DNA of 64,000 bases from Haliscomenobacter sp. (GCF_016718685.1 NZ_JADKCX010000144.1:22344-86343), one strand, 5' to 3'; shown: positions 19,006 through 28,459, counted from the first letter of the stretch. Made by a program: numbers and translations. The notes: generated by a model from the letters alone, not told the origin.

Positions 19006-19155
19006 TTGAGGGGTTGAGTGTAAGTTGAATGTTGTAGGGTTGAAGAGGGTTGATAGGGACTTCTGCTTAGGGACTGTTCTGCTCTTTTTCAAACCTAAAC
19101 ATTTCAACCATTTTCATTTCTCATCAACCCTTTCAACCTCATCAACCCTCAATTC
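19006..19155. repeat. Intergenic palindrome, GTTGAAGAGGGTTGA type
   Basis: Left words GGGTTGAGTGTAAGTTGAAT and GGGTTGAAGAGGGTTGAT face ATCAACCCTTTCAACCTCAT and CAACCCTCAATTCAA on the right, around a ~67-base loop. The right arm runs into the end of kbl, so the kbl stop codon (19149-19151) and last residues lie in the repeat. Confidence 0.75.
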
Positions 19156-20327
19156 AAACCCCACCCCACACTCGTAAATGCAGCCACGGCCTTTTCCAAA
19201 TGTTCCAACTCATGGGCGGCAGAAAGTTGTACCCTGATCCGCGCTTTACCCTGAGGTACGACCGGGAAGAAAAATCCAATCACATAAATGCCTTCATCCA
19301 GGAGGCGTGCGGCAAACTGTTGCGCCAGTTTGGCATCGTACAACATAATCGGCACAATGGGGTGTTCACCGGGGATAATGTCAAAACCGGCTGCAGTCAT
19401 GGCTGTACGGAAATATTTGGTATTGACCTCCAGTTTATCCCGTAAGGCAGTAGAACTACTCAAGAGTTCCAACACTTTGACAGAAGCTCCAGCAATAGCG
19501 GGGGCCAGGGTATTGGAAAACAAATAAGGCCGGGAACGCTGCCGCAATACCTCTACAATTTCTTTGCGAGAGGCGGTAAATCCACCCGAAGCACCGCCCA
19601 GTGCTTTGCCAAAAGTGCCGGTGATGATGTCGACCCGTCCCATGACGTTGCGGTATTCGTGGGTCCCTCGTCCAGTTTTGCCCAAAAAGCCGGAGGCATG
19701 GCATTCGTCGATCATGACCATGGCGTTGTGTTTTTCGGCCAAATCGCAAATTTTGTCCAATTGCGCAATCGTGCCATCCATCGAAAAAGCTCCATCGGTA
19801 GAGATCAGGATGCGGCGCGCCCCGGCAACTTCACGGAGTTTGTCCTCCAGGTCATTCATGTCGTTGTGCTTGTAACGGTGGCGCTGAGCTTTGCACAAAC
19901 GGATGCCATCAATGATGGACGCGTGGTTCAATTCGTCAGAAATGATGGCGTCTTCTGCACCCAAAAGGGGTTCAAACAAACCACCATTGGCATCAAAGGC
20001 AGCTGCGTACAAAATGGTATCTTCGGTACCCAGGAATTCCGATATTTTTGCTTCTAATTCCTTGTGAATGTCTTGGGTGCCACAAATAAAGCGCACGGAA
20101 GACATGCCAAATCCATGGGTGTCGATGGCCTCTTTGGCTGCCTTGATCACGTCTGGATGCGCCGAAAGCCCCAGGTAATTGTTGGCGCAAAAATTGAGCA
20201 CTTCATTGCCCGTGTTCAATTCAATTTCGGCACCTTGTGGACTGGTGATGATGCGTTCGGACTTGAAAAGGCCCGCTTCACGCAGGTCTTGAAGTTCTTG
20301 AGTTAAAGCGTTTTTTACTGTATACAT
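19149..20327 (-). CDS. kbl: Glycine C-acetyltransferase (2-amino-3-ketobutyrate CoA ligase)
   Basis: A PLP enzyme of the alpha-oxoamine synthase family, 392 residues, standard for Kbl. It cleaves 2-amino-3-ketobutyrate with CoA to glycine and acetyl-CoA. Motifs: NFCANNYLGLSAHPDVIKAA (N-terminal), THGFGMSSVRFICGT, SDELNHASIIDGIRL, MVMIDECHASGFLGKTGRGT (the D-x-x-H pair at the cofactor), and the Schiff-base lysine in IITGTFGKALGGASGG. Directly upstream on the same strand is the threonine dehydrogenase gene that makes its substrate; a palindrome fills the gap between the two. Intact. Confidence 0.95.
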   Translation of the reverse strand: MYTVKNALTQELQDLREAGLFKSERIITSPQGAEIELNTGNEVLNFCANNYLGLSAHPDVIKAAKEAIDTHGFGMSSVRFICGTQDIHKELEAKISEFLGTEDTILYAAAFDANGGLFEPLLGAEDAIISDELNHASIIDGIRLCKAQRHRYKHNDMNDLEDKLREVAGARRILISTDGAFSMDGTIAQLDKICDLAEKHNAMVMIDECHASGFLGKTGRGTHEYRNVMGRVDIITGTFGKALGGASGGFTASRKEIVEVLRQRSRPYLFSNTLAPAIAGASVKVLELLSSSTALRDKLEVNTKYFRTAMTAAGFDIIPGEHPIVPIMLYDAKLAQQFAARLLDEGIYVIGFFFPVVPQGKARIRVQLSAAHELEHLEKAVAAFTSVGWGLN

Positions 20328-20335
20328 TGGTGGAA

Positions 20336-20487
20336 AGTTGAAAAGTTGAAGAGTTGAAGAGTTGAAAAAAGTTGAAGAGTTTATAGTTGAAAAGTTTTCG
20401 AAAGTGCAAGGTTGGGGCGCTGATTTCGAATTACCGAAAACTTTCTCACCCTAACTCTCAACCCCTCAACTCCTCAACTTCTCAACC
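20336..20487. repeat. Intergenic palindrome, GTTGAAAAGTT family, between tdh and kbl
   Basis: Left arm of GTTGAAAAGTTGAAGAGTTG words (20338-20398), right arm CTCAACCCCTCAACTCCTCA (20457-20476) and on to 20487. The loop holds an inner pair TTTTCG/CGAAAA. The right arm overlaps the 3' end of tdh: the last codons of tdh (V-E-K-L-R-S-stop) are read from the repeat. An internal palindrome in an operon could attenuate or stabilise the downstream message. Confidence 0.85.
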
Positions 20488-21425
20488 AAATAGGTTTCTT
20501 GCAAGTGGCTAAGCATATCCGTAGTCATGCGCGCCAAATCAAACTGAGGTTGCCATTTCCAGTCAGCACGGGCCGCTTGGTCATCGATACTTTGTGGCCA
20601 GGAATCGGCAATGGTTTGCCGGAAATCGGGGGCGTATGAGATGCTGAAAGTGGGGATATGTCGTTGAATTTCGGCAGTGATTTCAGCAGGAGTGAAAGAT
20701 ACCCCTGCCAAATTGTAGCTGGTGCGCACGCTCAGTTGATCGCTTGGGGCATCCATCAGCTGCAATACCCCCTGGATGGCATCGTCCATGTACAACATGG
20801 GCAAACGGGTGTCATCGCGCAAAAAACAACTGAAGGATTCTCCCAATACGGCTTTGTGGTAAATGTCAACGGCATAATCGGTCGTACCTCCTCCGGGCAA
20901 AGACTGATAACCAATGATGCCTGGAAAACGCACCGAACGCACGTCGATTCCGTATTTGAGGTGGTAGTATTGACACCAGTTTTCGCCCGCAGCCTTACTG
21001 ATGCCGTATACGGTAGTGGGTTGAGTAATGGTTTCCTGGGGCGTGTTTTGTTTGGGTGTATTCGGGCCAAATGCAGCAATAGAACTGGGGAAAAACACCT
21101 TGAGTTTGTGCTCTTTGGCAACATCCAGGACGTTGAACAAACTGTCCATATTGATGTCCCAGGCAATTTTGGGGTTTTGCTCCCCTCGCGCGGACAAAAT
21201 GGCGGCCAGATGATAAATCTGGGTAACCCGGTAACGCTTTACCAGTTCATGCAGTCGATTGCCATTGAGGACGTCCAGGAGTTCGAAAGGGCCCTCGCCA
21301 AGTTCGGCGCTACGGATGTCGGTGGCCAGGACGGCGTTGGCTCCATAGGCTTGTCTAAGTGCTTTAGACAATACCGAGCCGATCTGCCCACCGGCACCGG
21401 TAATCAGGATGGTTTTTTTGGTCAT
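20466..21425 (-). CDS. tdh: L-threonine 3-dehydrogenase, extended-SDR (epimerase-like) type
   Basis: This 319-residue NAD-dependent short-chain enzyme has the Rossmann motif ILITGAGGQIGSVLSKAL, the HLAAILSARGEQNP loop and DINMDSLFNVLDVAKEH, the catalytic serine/tyrosine segments FPSSIAAFGPNTP and PTTVYGISKAAGENWCQYY (YxxxK), and RFPGIIGYQSLPGGGTTDYA, which is diagnostic of the SDR-type threonine dehydrogenases found in Bacteroidota and animals. It oxidises L-threonine to 2-amino-3-ketobutyrate. Next gene is kbl, so the pair turns threonine into glycine and acetyl-CoA. The C-terminal VEKLRS and the stop codon come from a palindromic repeat arm. Confidence 0.93.
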   Translation of the reverse strand: MTKKTILITGAGGQIGSVLSKALRQAYGANAVLATDIRSAELGEGPFELLDVLNGNRLHELVKRYRVTQIYHLAAILSARGEQNPKIAWDINMDSLFNVLDVAKEHKLKVFFPSSIAAFGPNTPKQNTPQETITQPTTVYGISKAAGENWCQYYHLKYGIDVRSVRFPGIIGYQSLPGGGTTDYAVDIYHKAVLGESFSCFLRDDTRLPMLYMDDAIQGVLQLMDAPSDQLSVRTSYNLAGVSFTPAEITAEIQRHIPTFSISYAPDFRQTIADSWPQSIDDQAARADWKWQPQFDLARMTTDMLSHLQETYLVEKLRS

Positions 21426-21522
21426 TTTGGTTAGGCTTGTTTACGCCAAAAGACTTGAGCCAGGCAGTATCTCCTGGTCGCATGTCTGTGGATATTTTAG
21501 CAAAGGTAGGATGTGGCGGGCG

Positions 21523-21957
21523 TTATGGCAAGTCTTCTAAGATGGTATATTCTTGATTTTCGACATCAATTTTGCAGATATAAGAGGTTTCGCCATTGCT
21601 CATCATCAGGTGGGGAACCCGCAATTGCATGTTGTAAACGGCCATTTGGTGAAAAACATCGGCACTCAAGGAGATTTCGGGGGCTTTACATTCGATCAAC
21701 AAGAAAGGCTGCATGTCTTGATCAAATACCAAAATATCACAACGTTTGGAGAGCCCATTGACTTTGATGCCCCGTTCAATGGCGATGCGGTTGCGGTTGT
21801 AGCCTTTCTCTTGCACTAAATATTGGACAATCAGCTGCCGAACCAGTTCTTCGGGCAGTAAAACCAGCCATTTTTTGCGAATGGGATCAAAAATGTAGCG
21901 CTTTTGATCTTGTTTTTTGATTTGTAGCGACTCGGAGAAGGGCAGAAAGTTGATCAT
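21523..21957 (-). CDS. HSDR_N_2-domain protein (type I restriction R-subunit N-terminal-like nuclease)
   Basis: A 144-residue stand-alone domain resembling the N-terminal nuclease region of type I restriction HsdR. It has KRYIFDPIRKKWLVLLPEEL, the RNRIAIERGIKVNGLSKRCD block with the D of the PD-(D/E)XK motif in RCDILVFD, and the E-x-K in LLIECKAPEISLSADVFHQM, then MQLRVPHLMMSNGETSYICK. These single-domain proteins are widespread in Bacteroidota, usually as a single housekeeping-like copy and not in restriction operons. There are no hsdM/hsdS genes here. Function unproven. Confidence 0.88.
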   Translation of the reverse strand: MINFLPFSESLQIKKQDQKRYIFDPIRKKWLVLLPEELVRQLIVQYLVQEKGYNRNRIAIERGIKVNGLSKRCDILVFDQDMQPFLLIECKAPEISLSADVFHQMAVYNMQLRVPHLMMSNGETSYICKIDVENQEYTILEDLP

Positions 21958-21975
21958 ATGACTTTAAAATTCGAG

Positions 21976-22062
21976 TAATTTGATATTGTAAACAAAATTC
22001 CCCCGGGCACCTCGGCTCCGCTCGGCGACCGGGGGAATTTTGTTTACTCCAATATCAAATTA
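21976..22062. repeat. Nested intergenic palindrome with the GAGCGAAGCCGAGGTG motif in its loop
   Basis: Outer arms TAATTTGATATTG / AATATCAAATTA, inner arms AAACAAAATTCCCCCGG / CCGGGGGAATTTTGTTT, and a loop CACCTCGGCTCCGCTCGGCG that is a copy of the dispersed motif also seen at 3110-3152 and 34108-34131. The right outer arm contains the TAA stop codon of the Omp28-like gene (22060-22062). With T-rich arms on both strands it could act as a bidirectional terminator. Confidence 0.85.
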
Positions 22063-23124
22063 CTGCACAACAGCCTGCCGTGTGGCAAACTGGCCATCGA
22101 CCTGTAAACGTACAAAATACAGGCCTTTGCTGTTCAATTGTTGGCGATTGAGTTGGAATTGGTGTTTACCTGCTGATAAACTGCCCCGGAAAATAGTGGC
22201 CACTACCTGGCCCTGGACGTTATACGCTTGAACCAAAACCTGTTTGCCAGCTTTTGGCAAGTTGAAATTGAGCACGGCCTGGTTGCTGATCACGTTTGGA
22301 GCAACATTGAAACCCGCTTTCAATTCCTGGTTTTCACGTACACCTACGGTCACTGATTTCACCTGATCGGTCCAGTTGGAGTTGACCATGGTATAGGCGT
22401 TGCCATTTTTTTGCCAAATGATACTGGCAATAATAACGTTTTCGGGGAGTATGGTAGTGGGCAAGGTGTATTTTGTGGTCGTAACTTTAAAAAAGCCACT
22501 CGACATGGTGCCATTGCCTACTTCAAAACCAAATTCACTGGTACCAAAATGGCTGCGCAGTACATTGAGGTGATCGGCCATGCTCCCGCGATTGGACTGC
22601 TGGGCAATCACTGATTTTTCAATCAAATAAATACCGGTATAAAACTCACCAGTTGCGGTTTTGAAAAACTCGGTTTTGGCACTTACTTCCAATTCTCGCT
22701 TGGCGGTATTGTAATTGACCACTAGACCCGTTTGAGCCGTAGGCGTACCTGCAACTGCAAAGTTGTCCACCTGCTTTTGCATTTCAGTGCTTGTTTTGGC
22801 ATCCCCTTCTCCAATCAACTTGGTGTTGAAAAAAAAGTAGGGTTGGTAAAATACGGGTTCGTAAACGTTCAGAATTTTTTCGGCAGTGGCGCTGTAGAGG
22901 CGACTACTGGTACTGCGGTGAGCCACCATTACCAGGGATTTGGTGCTCAAATCGTCAACCATTTTTTTATACGTATCCCAGGCTTCTGCTCCGCAGAAAG
23001 GGCACCAGGTGGCGGCAAGTTTGGTCACTACACCACGTTGTGTTTTGGGCACAGTAATGTTTTGGGCTTGAATATTGCTTGCTGCAAAGCCCAAAATCAA
23101 TAATAGGTAGATCGTCTTTTTCAT
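22060..23124 (-). CDS. Omp28-related outer-membrane/secreted protein with CxxC motif and type IX sorting domain
   Basis: A 354-residue protein with a signal peptide (MKKTIYLLLILGFAASNIQA). The Omp28-like domain holds a thioredoxin-style motif KLAATWCPFCGAEAWDTYKK near residue 40, VMVAHRSTSSRLYSATAEKI, and the central block VIAQQSNRGSMADHLNVLRS typical of Omp28 proteins. The C-terminal ~75 residues are a type IX secretion sorting domain (AVLNFNLPKAGKQVLVQAYN ... SKGLYFVRLQVDGQ). The role of Omp28 is not settled; adhesin-like and redox roles have been suggested. Intact. The stop codon lies in a palindrome arm. Confidence 0.88.
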   Translation of the reverse strand: MKKTIYLLLILGFAASNIQAQNITVPKTQRGVVTKLAATWCPFCGAEAWDTYKKMVDDLSTKSLVMVAHRSTSSRLYSATAEKILNVYEPVFYQPYFFFNTKLIGEGDAKTSTEMQKQVDNFAVAGTPTAQTGLVVNYNTAKRELEVSAKTEFFKTATGEFYTGIYLIEKSVIAQQSNRGSMADHLNVLRSHFGTSEFGFEVGNGTMSSGFFKVTTTKYTLPTTILPENVIIASIIWQKNGNAYTMVNSNWTDQVKSVTVGVRENQELKAGFNVAPNVISNQAVLNFNLPKAGKQVLVQAYNVQGQVVATIFRGSLSAGKHQFQLNRQQLNSKGLYFVRLQVDGQFATRQAVVQ

Positions 23125-23172
23125 AATCGGTAGGTTGGATGTTAATTACATTCCAAAATTAGTTTATTCTGT

Positions 23173-24523
23173 TCAAAATTGCATCAGGGGTGAAATATTG
23201 ATCCTGGCAAATTGGGTGGTGCTTTCACGAATTTTGAACCGATCATCGACCCGAAAACCGACCACCCAAATGATGCGTCCATCCCCATTTACGAGTAACC
23301 AAATGCGCTCTTTGGCAAAACGATCAATTTTTTCATCGGTGAAATAATCCTGGATTTTCTTAGGTTTTCCGGCCATTCCAAGCGGGTAAAAGGAGTCACC
23401 ATGCTGCCAATGACGCAGTTGCAAGGGAAACTGCAATGCGCTGCCATCTACCCAGGCGATATCGGGTTGATTGGGAATCGGCATAGGGATTTTCGAATAT
23501 ATGGAAAATGTTATTTTTTGTCCGTGTAGCGACAGGCTCAATTCGCCTTCAGGCCAAAGTATAGCTTCCTCATGCAGAGGGGTTTGGGCTTCGATGATCA
23601 ATTTGCCTTGGTGCAGGAGCGCTTTATGGGTTTTGCTCAAAAAAAGTTTGCCCTGTTTTTGTGCCAATACCGCGTCATTGATCCCGGCAATTTGTTCTGC
23701 GCCAAAGCCAAATGACTGCAACCAATGGAAAAGCAGGGTGTGTAGCGCCGGGTGGTTCTGGATCGTATCCAGCTCAATGGTATGACGATATGCATCGCTG
23801 TGCCAGGTATTGAGTTTAAGTTGAGCAGCTTCCTGCTCAAACCAGGCATAAATCTGTTGCCAGTAGACCATGTTGCGCTTAACGGTCTGTTCCAAAGAGG
23901 GGATTGAGTTTTTGCAGCCCCGGCACGACCTGGTGCCGAATCCAGTTGCGGGCATACCCCACCTGGGCGTTACTGGCGTCTTCCCGATGGACCAATTGTT
24001 CCTGGTCATAATAGGCATCGATGGACTTGCGGGTAGCAAACAACAAAGGACGGATCACCCGGCCATTGATAGCCGGAATACCCAGATTTCCTTTGATTCC
24101 GCTGCCTTTGGCCAGGTTGTAGAGGATGGTTTCAACCGTATCATTGAGGTGATGCGCGGTGACAATGTAATCCAGGTTATGGGTAGCACGGGTTTGCTCC
24201 AGCCAGGTGTAGCGGATGGTTCGGGCTGCCATTTGGGTCGACAGCTTGTGCTGGGCACCGTAAGCTTTGGTGTCGGCGAGCATAGTGAAACATTCCACCT
24301 CGCAGCGTTTGGCCAGAGCTTTTACAAAACGTTCGTCTCCATCAGATTCTTCTCCCCGCAACTGAAAATTGATGTGGGCAATGGCAAAAGGAATACCCGA
24401 GCAATAGAACAAATCGGCCAACACGACCGAGTCTTTTCCTCCACTTACCGCCAGCAGGAATTGATAGTTGCTGGGCAAATCTCCGATCAGTTTGGTCAAA
24501 TATTCCTGAAATTCTTTCAACAT
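23173..24523 (-). CDS. tilS: tRNA(Ile)-lysidine synthase, one frameshift
   Basis: TilS converts C34 of the CAU-anticodon isoleucine tRNA to lysidine using ATP and lysine, an essential step. The N-terminal PP-loop is clear: YQFLLAVSGGKDSVVLADLF with SGGKDS at residues ~27-32, then IAHINFQLRGEESDGDERFV and YIVTAHHLNDTVETILYNLA. Then KGSGIKGNLGIP and RPLLFATRKSIDAY follow. The frame changes at about 23880-23900; the C-terminal substrate domain continues with AWVDGSALQFPLQLRHWQHG and PLGMAGKPKKIQDYFTDEKI. Joined length ~448 residues, normal. Since the gene is essential, this break is strong evidence for a sequence error. Confidence 0.93.
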
Positions 24524-24654
24524 GGCTCAAATGCTGGGATTTGAATCGTACCCAACGGGACAAATTTCGTCAGAACCTTTGAATTTGGAAAAAAATTACA
24601 TTTTGGCGTAAACTAGCCCCCAAGCCTTTTGTTGTACTTTCAGGTTTTTAACCA

Positions 24655-26022
24655 ATGACCATGAAGAGAAGAGCAATTGTGTGGTTTCGTCAGGATTTGC
24701 GTTTGCACGACAATGAAGCGTTGCAAGATGCTTTGCGCAATGCTTACGAAGTAATCCCGGTCTACATTTTTGATGAACGCACATTCAAAGGAAAAACTTC
24801 TTTTGGATTCCCTAAAACCGGAAAATATCGTGCGCAATTCATCATCGAGTCGGTAGCAGATTTACGTCATTCCTTGCGCAAACTCAATAGTGAGTTGATC
24901 GTGCGGGTGGGGAAAACGGAAGACATTCTTTTTGCTATGGCGAAAGAATGTAAAACCAGCTGGATTTTTTGCAACCGCGAACGAACCGCAGAGGAAGCCA
25001 GGATACAAGATGAGTTGGAAAACAGGCTCTGGAGCATTGGCCAGGAGATGCGTTACAACCGGGGCAAAATGTTGTATTACACCGCAGATTTACCTTTTCC
25101 CATCCAACATACGCCCGATGTTTTTACGCAGTTTCGCAAAGAAGTAGAACGGATAGTCCCCGTTAGAGAACCTCTGCCCAAACCCGACCGAACCTTTAAT
25201 CCACTTTCCTTTGAATTTCCAGCAGGTGATATCCCTACGTTGGAAGACTTGGGTCATGATGAAGATGACTTTACCGCTCCTGACCCAAGAGTGGTACTTT
25301 CATTTAAGGGAGGCGAAACGGAAGGCATCAAACGATTGCAGTATTATTTGTGGGAAACGAACCTGATCAAGAATTACAAGGAGACCCGCAACGGTTTGTT
25401 GGGGGGCGATTATTCTTCCAAGCTTAGTCCCTGGCTTGCACAGGGTTGTCTTTCGCCAAAATTGATCTACCACGAATTGAAAAAATACGAGGCTCAGCGT
25501 GGTGCCAATGAATCGACCTATTGGTTGTTTTTTGAACTGCTCTGGCGGGATTTTTTCCGGTTTATGGGTAAAAAACACGGCAATAAAATTTTTCAAATTG
25601 GGGGCACTCGGGGGCAGGCCGATCCGCGTTGGACTGAAAACCCGCAGGTCTTGCAAAAATGGATCGAAGGGGCCACAGGAGTACCTTTCATTGATGCCAA
25701 TATGCTGGAGCTGAAATACACCGGATTTATGTCCAACCGGGGCCGGCAGAATGTGGCCAGTTTTTTGGTGAAAGACCTCAACATCAATTGGCAAATGGGT
25801 GCCGAATACTTCGAATCTACCCTGATCGACTACGATGCGTGCAGCAATTGGGGCAACTGGAATTACATCGCCGGCGTGGGGTCAGACCCTCGGGAGGATC
25901 GATATTTCAATACCCTGACTCAGGCCAAACGTTACGACCCACATGGGGATTACGTCAAACACTGGTTGCCCGAGTTGGCAGATATACCTGCAGATAAGGT
26001 ACACGAATCGGAGCTAATGTAA
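24655..26022 (+). CDS. cry: DASH-family cryptochrome / photolyase
   Basis: A 455-residue flavoprotein of the cryptochrome-DASH family, which repairs cyclobutane pyrimidine dimers mainly in single-stranded DNA and may act in light sensing. The N-terminal antenna-binding domain starts AIVWFRQDLRLHDNEALQDA. FAD-binding motifs follow: GGDYSSKLSPWLAQGCLSPK, WLFFELLWRDFFRFMGKKHG and the C-terminal GFMSNRGRQNVASFLVKDLN and DYDACSNWGNWNYIAGVGSD, which are characteristic of DASH proteins. Full length. A second in-frame ATG lies two codons downstream. It is divergent from tilS with 131 bases between. Confidence 0.95.
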   Translation: MTMKRRAIVWFRQDLRLHDNEALQDALRNAYEVIPVYIFDERTFKGKTSFGFPKTGKYRAQFIIESVADLRHSLRKLNSELIVRVGKTEDILFAMAKECKTSWIFCNRERTAEEARIQDELENRLWSIGQEMRYNRGKMLYYTADLPFPIQHTPDVFTQFRKEVERIVPVREPLPKPDRTFNPLSFEFPAGDIPTLEDLGHDEDDFTAPDPRVVLSFKGGETEGIKRLQYYLWETNLIKNYKETRNGLLGGDYSSKLSPWLAQGCLSPKLIYHELKKYEAQRGANESTYWLFFELLWRDFFRFMGKKHGNKIFQIGGTRGQADPRWTENPQVLQKWIEGATGVPFIDANMLELKYTGFMSNRGRQNVASFLVKDLNINWQMGAEYFESTLIDYDACSNWGNWNYIAGVGSDPREDRYFNTLTQAKRYDPHGDYVKHWLPELADIPADKVHESELM

Positions 26023-26042
26023 ACATGCACTTAAACGTTTGT

Positions 26043-27806
26043 TTAAAATGGGAAAAAATAAGGGATGATAAATGATGCCGCAATCCAAATGATGATATTG
26101 AGCGGAGTGCCCACTTTTAGATAATCATTGAATTTGTAATTTCCGGGAGCATACACCATGGTATTCGTTGGATAACTAACCGGCGTCATAAAGGTCAATG
26201 AACACGCAAACATTACGGCTACCAAAAAAGGTTTTTCGCTTAGGTGCATGGCAGTAGCCAAACTAAGCACAATCGGAGTCATGAGTGCAGCAGTTGCTTT
26301 GCTGGATAAAACGTTGGTTGATAAAAATGTAACGAGAAAAACCAGACTCAGGGTAATTTGAGGGGCTAACCCTCCAATCGTGTTATAAACGAAATCCGAA
26401 ATTAAATCGGCACCGCCGGTCTTTTTTAATGCTGTACCCATGGATAAAACCCCCGCCATCATAAATATCACTTTCCATTCAATGGCCTCATAGGCTTCTT
26501 TCGGTTTCAGGATTGAAGTGGTGACCAACAATAAAGAGCCAACCATACTGCTGATGAGTATGGAGGTAAGTCCAAAGGCGGCAACTGCCACTACTCCAAC
26601 TGCAATGACCAGGGCCGGAATGGCTTTTTTGTAATTGATCTTCGCTTTGGTGTACTCTGACAGCAGAATAACTAATTTTTCTTGGATGAGCTGGTTCAAT
26701 TCTTCTTTGGTGGCATAGATCAAAAGCAAGTCACCTTCTTTGATGGTTACTTCGGATAGGTTTTCGTGAATGGTTTCCTCCCGGTGCCTGATGGCCAATA
26801 CAGAACAGTTGTATATGTTTCTGAATTTAAATTCTTTAAGCGAGCTTCCTGCTAAATCAGATCCTACTGGTATCATGGTTTCAAACAAAATCTTTGGGTG
26901 TTCAGCGTCGGTTAATCCTTTTTTATTGCCAGAAATTTTATACATGTTTACGGCTTCCAGCTTGATCAATTTGTCTGGGCTGATCACTATTTTTAGAACA
27001 TCGCCCTCTTTAAGTGTGGTGTATCGATCAAAAATCAATAGGTTGTCTCCATTCCTTTTAATGGAAATTATTTGTGCTGAAAAATCGGTGGATAAGGCCG
27101 TTTTGTGGATAGGTTTTTCGATGTCTTTGTTACCCTGGAGAATGGTGACTTCCGAAGTATAATCTTGTGTGTTGGTAAATTCATTCTCGACTGTAGTATT
27201 TCTTTTGGGTAAAATAAGCGGTGCAATGAGAAATAGATAACTGAACCCAACCCCCAGCAAACACAACGCAGCCAATGAAAAATCGAACATCCCAAAAGGT
27301 TGAAAACCTTGTTTTTCGGCAATACTACTCACCAAAATATTTGTAGATGTACCAATAAGTGTACAGGTACCACCAAAAAGTGCGGAAAATGAAATGGGGA
27401 TTAAAAGCCTGGAAGGTGCAATTCCGGTATCTCGGCAAACCGAAAGTGCCATCGGAATAAGCAGTGCAACGACTGCGGAATCATTCACAAAAGCAGAAAT
27501 AGATGCTGAAATGACACAAAAAACGATCAGTGCAATGATGTAATGAGTACCTGCAATTTTTACAATTTTGTCACTTAATCCGTCAATCAATCCTGATTTA
27601 AATACTGCTGCACTTACCACAAACATACAGCCAAGCGTAAGTGTGGCAGGGTGATTAAATCCGGAAGTACCTTCTTCGGGGTTTAATACGCCAGACACTA
27701 TAAAAAGTGCCATGATCAAAATAGAGGTTGTATCAATGCTAAAATATTCCTTAATGAATAAAAAAATGCCGATGGCAATGATGACCATTGTGAAATACAA
27801 CTCCAT
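26043..27806 (-). CDS. SLC13/DASS-type permease with two TrkA-C domains
   Basis: A 587-residue inner-membrane transporter. The first helices carry GCMFVVSAAVFKSGLIDGLS and SAFVNDSAVVALLIPMALSV with the N-D-S cation/substrate motif, and GGTCTLIGTSTNILVSSIAE. The middle ~180 residues are two RCK_C (TrkA-C) regulatory domains (SIKRNGDNLLIFDRYTTLKE; FRNIYNCSVLAIRHREETIH). The C-terminal half repeats the membrane motif (LSTNVLSSKATAALMTPIVL, FMTPVSYPTNTMVYAPGNYK). Such proteins move dicarboxylates, sulfate or other anions with sodium; the substrate is not evident. It follows the LOG gene by 24 bases on the same strand, so probably one operon. Intact. Confidence 0.88.
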   Translation of the reverse strand: MELYFTMVIIAIGIFLFIKEYFSIDTTSILIMALFIVSGVLNPEEGTSGFNHPATLTLGCMFVVSAAVFKSGLIDGLSDKIVKIAGTHYIIALIVFCVISASISAFVNDSAVVALLIPMALSVCRDTGIAPSRLLIPISFSALFGGTCTLIGTSTNILVSSIAEKQGFQPFGMFDFSLAALCLLGVGFSYLFLIAPLILPKRNTTVENEFTNTQDYTSEVTILQGNKDIEKPIHKTALSTDFSAQIISIKRNGDNLLIFDRYTTLKEGDVLKIVISPDKLIKLEAVNMYKISGNKKGLTDAEHPKILFETMIPVGSDLAGSSLKEFKFRNIYNCSVLAIRHREETIHENLSEVTIKEGDLLLIYATKEELNQLIQEKLVILLSEYTKAKINYKKAIPALVIAVGVVAVAAFGLTSILISSMVGSLLLVTTSILKPKEAYEAIEWKVIFMMAGVLSMGTALKKTGGADLISDFVYNTIGGLAPQITLSLVFLVTFLSTNVLSSKATAALMTPIVLSLATAMHLSEKPFLVAVMFACSLTFMTPVSYPTNTMVYAPGNYKFNDYLKVGTPLNIIIWIAASFIIPYFFPF

Positions 27807-27830
27807 ATCAATCGATTTTTTTAGAAATGC

Positions 27831-28412
27831 TTATATCTCTTCCTTCCGGATCCACTTCAGCACATGAACAGGCTGGTAGTTACGCATTTTTTTTAAAACT
27901 TCGGTGGGTTGTGCTGCATCCAGGATGATGCCGCGGTTTTCGGTTTTTAGAAATCCATCGCTTACCACACGATTCAAGAACTGGAGCAGTGCATCGTAAA
28001 AGCCATTGACGTTGAGGATGGCGAGGGGTTTCTCGTGATGCCCCAATTGCGCCCAGGTACACAATTCAAACAATTCATCCAGCGTGCCAAAACCACCAGG
28101 CATAGCAATGGCGCCATCCGATAGCTCGAACATTTTCATTTTGCGCTCGTGCATGGTTTCGGAATAGTGCATTTCGGTGACTCCGGTATGTTCCACCTCC
28201 TTATGCGCCAAAAAATGAGGAATCACTCCGATGACTTTGCCCCCTTTTTCCAAAACTGCATCTGCAATCACGCCCATCAGCCCTACTTTTCCGCCGCCGT
28301 ACACCAGCGCGATGCCCTCGGAGGCCAATAAATGCCCCATTTGGCGGGCTACTTCGGTGTAGACCGGATCTGAACCCGTATTTGCGCCACAAAAAACAGT
28401 TAATGCCTGCAT
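27831..28412 (-). CDS. TIGR00730/LOG-family Rossmann protein
   Basis: The LOG family hydrolyses cytokinin riboside monophosphates or similar nucleotides to the free base and ribose 5-phosphate. The chosen ATG 28412 gives a 193-residue protein beginning QALTVFCGANTGSDPVYTEV, in agreement with the family; the frame upstream is open but reads poorly. Motifs: GIALVYGGGKVGLMGVIADA, the catalytic arginine segment MHERKMKMFELSDGAIAMPG and the phosphate-binding PGGFGTLDELFE. Divergent from the DUF721 gene with only 47 bases between starts, so the two promoters must overlap. Confidence 0.9.
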   Translation of the reverse strand: MQALTVFCGANTGSDPVYTEVARQMGHLLASEGIALVYGGGKVGLMGVIADAVLEKGGKVIGVIPHFLAHKEVEHTGVTEMHYSETMHERKMKMFELSDGAIAMPGGFGTLDELFELCTWAQLGHHEKPLAILNVNGFYDALLQFLNRVVSDGFLKTENRGIILDAAQPTEVLKKMRNYQPVHVLKWIRKEEI

Positions 28413-28423
28413 GATTGTTATGA

Positions 28424-28455
28424 TTTGATGGATTTCAAAAAATCCCGTAAATTCG
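28424..28455 (+). promoter_or_regulatory. Promoter of the DUF721 gene, probably leaderless
   Basis: TTTG (28424-28427), a 20-base spacer, and TAAATTCG (28448-28455; 7 of 8 to TAnnTTTG if one allows C for T). The ATG lies at 28460, four bases later, where transcription would be expected to start. This is the same geometry as the blaI promoter. Confidence 0.5.
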
Positions 28456-28459
28456 TTGC

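Noticed and set aside
21523..21957. Type I restriction system
   Set aside because: Only a single HSDR_N-like domain is present; no helicase part, hsdM or hsdS gene is nearby.
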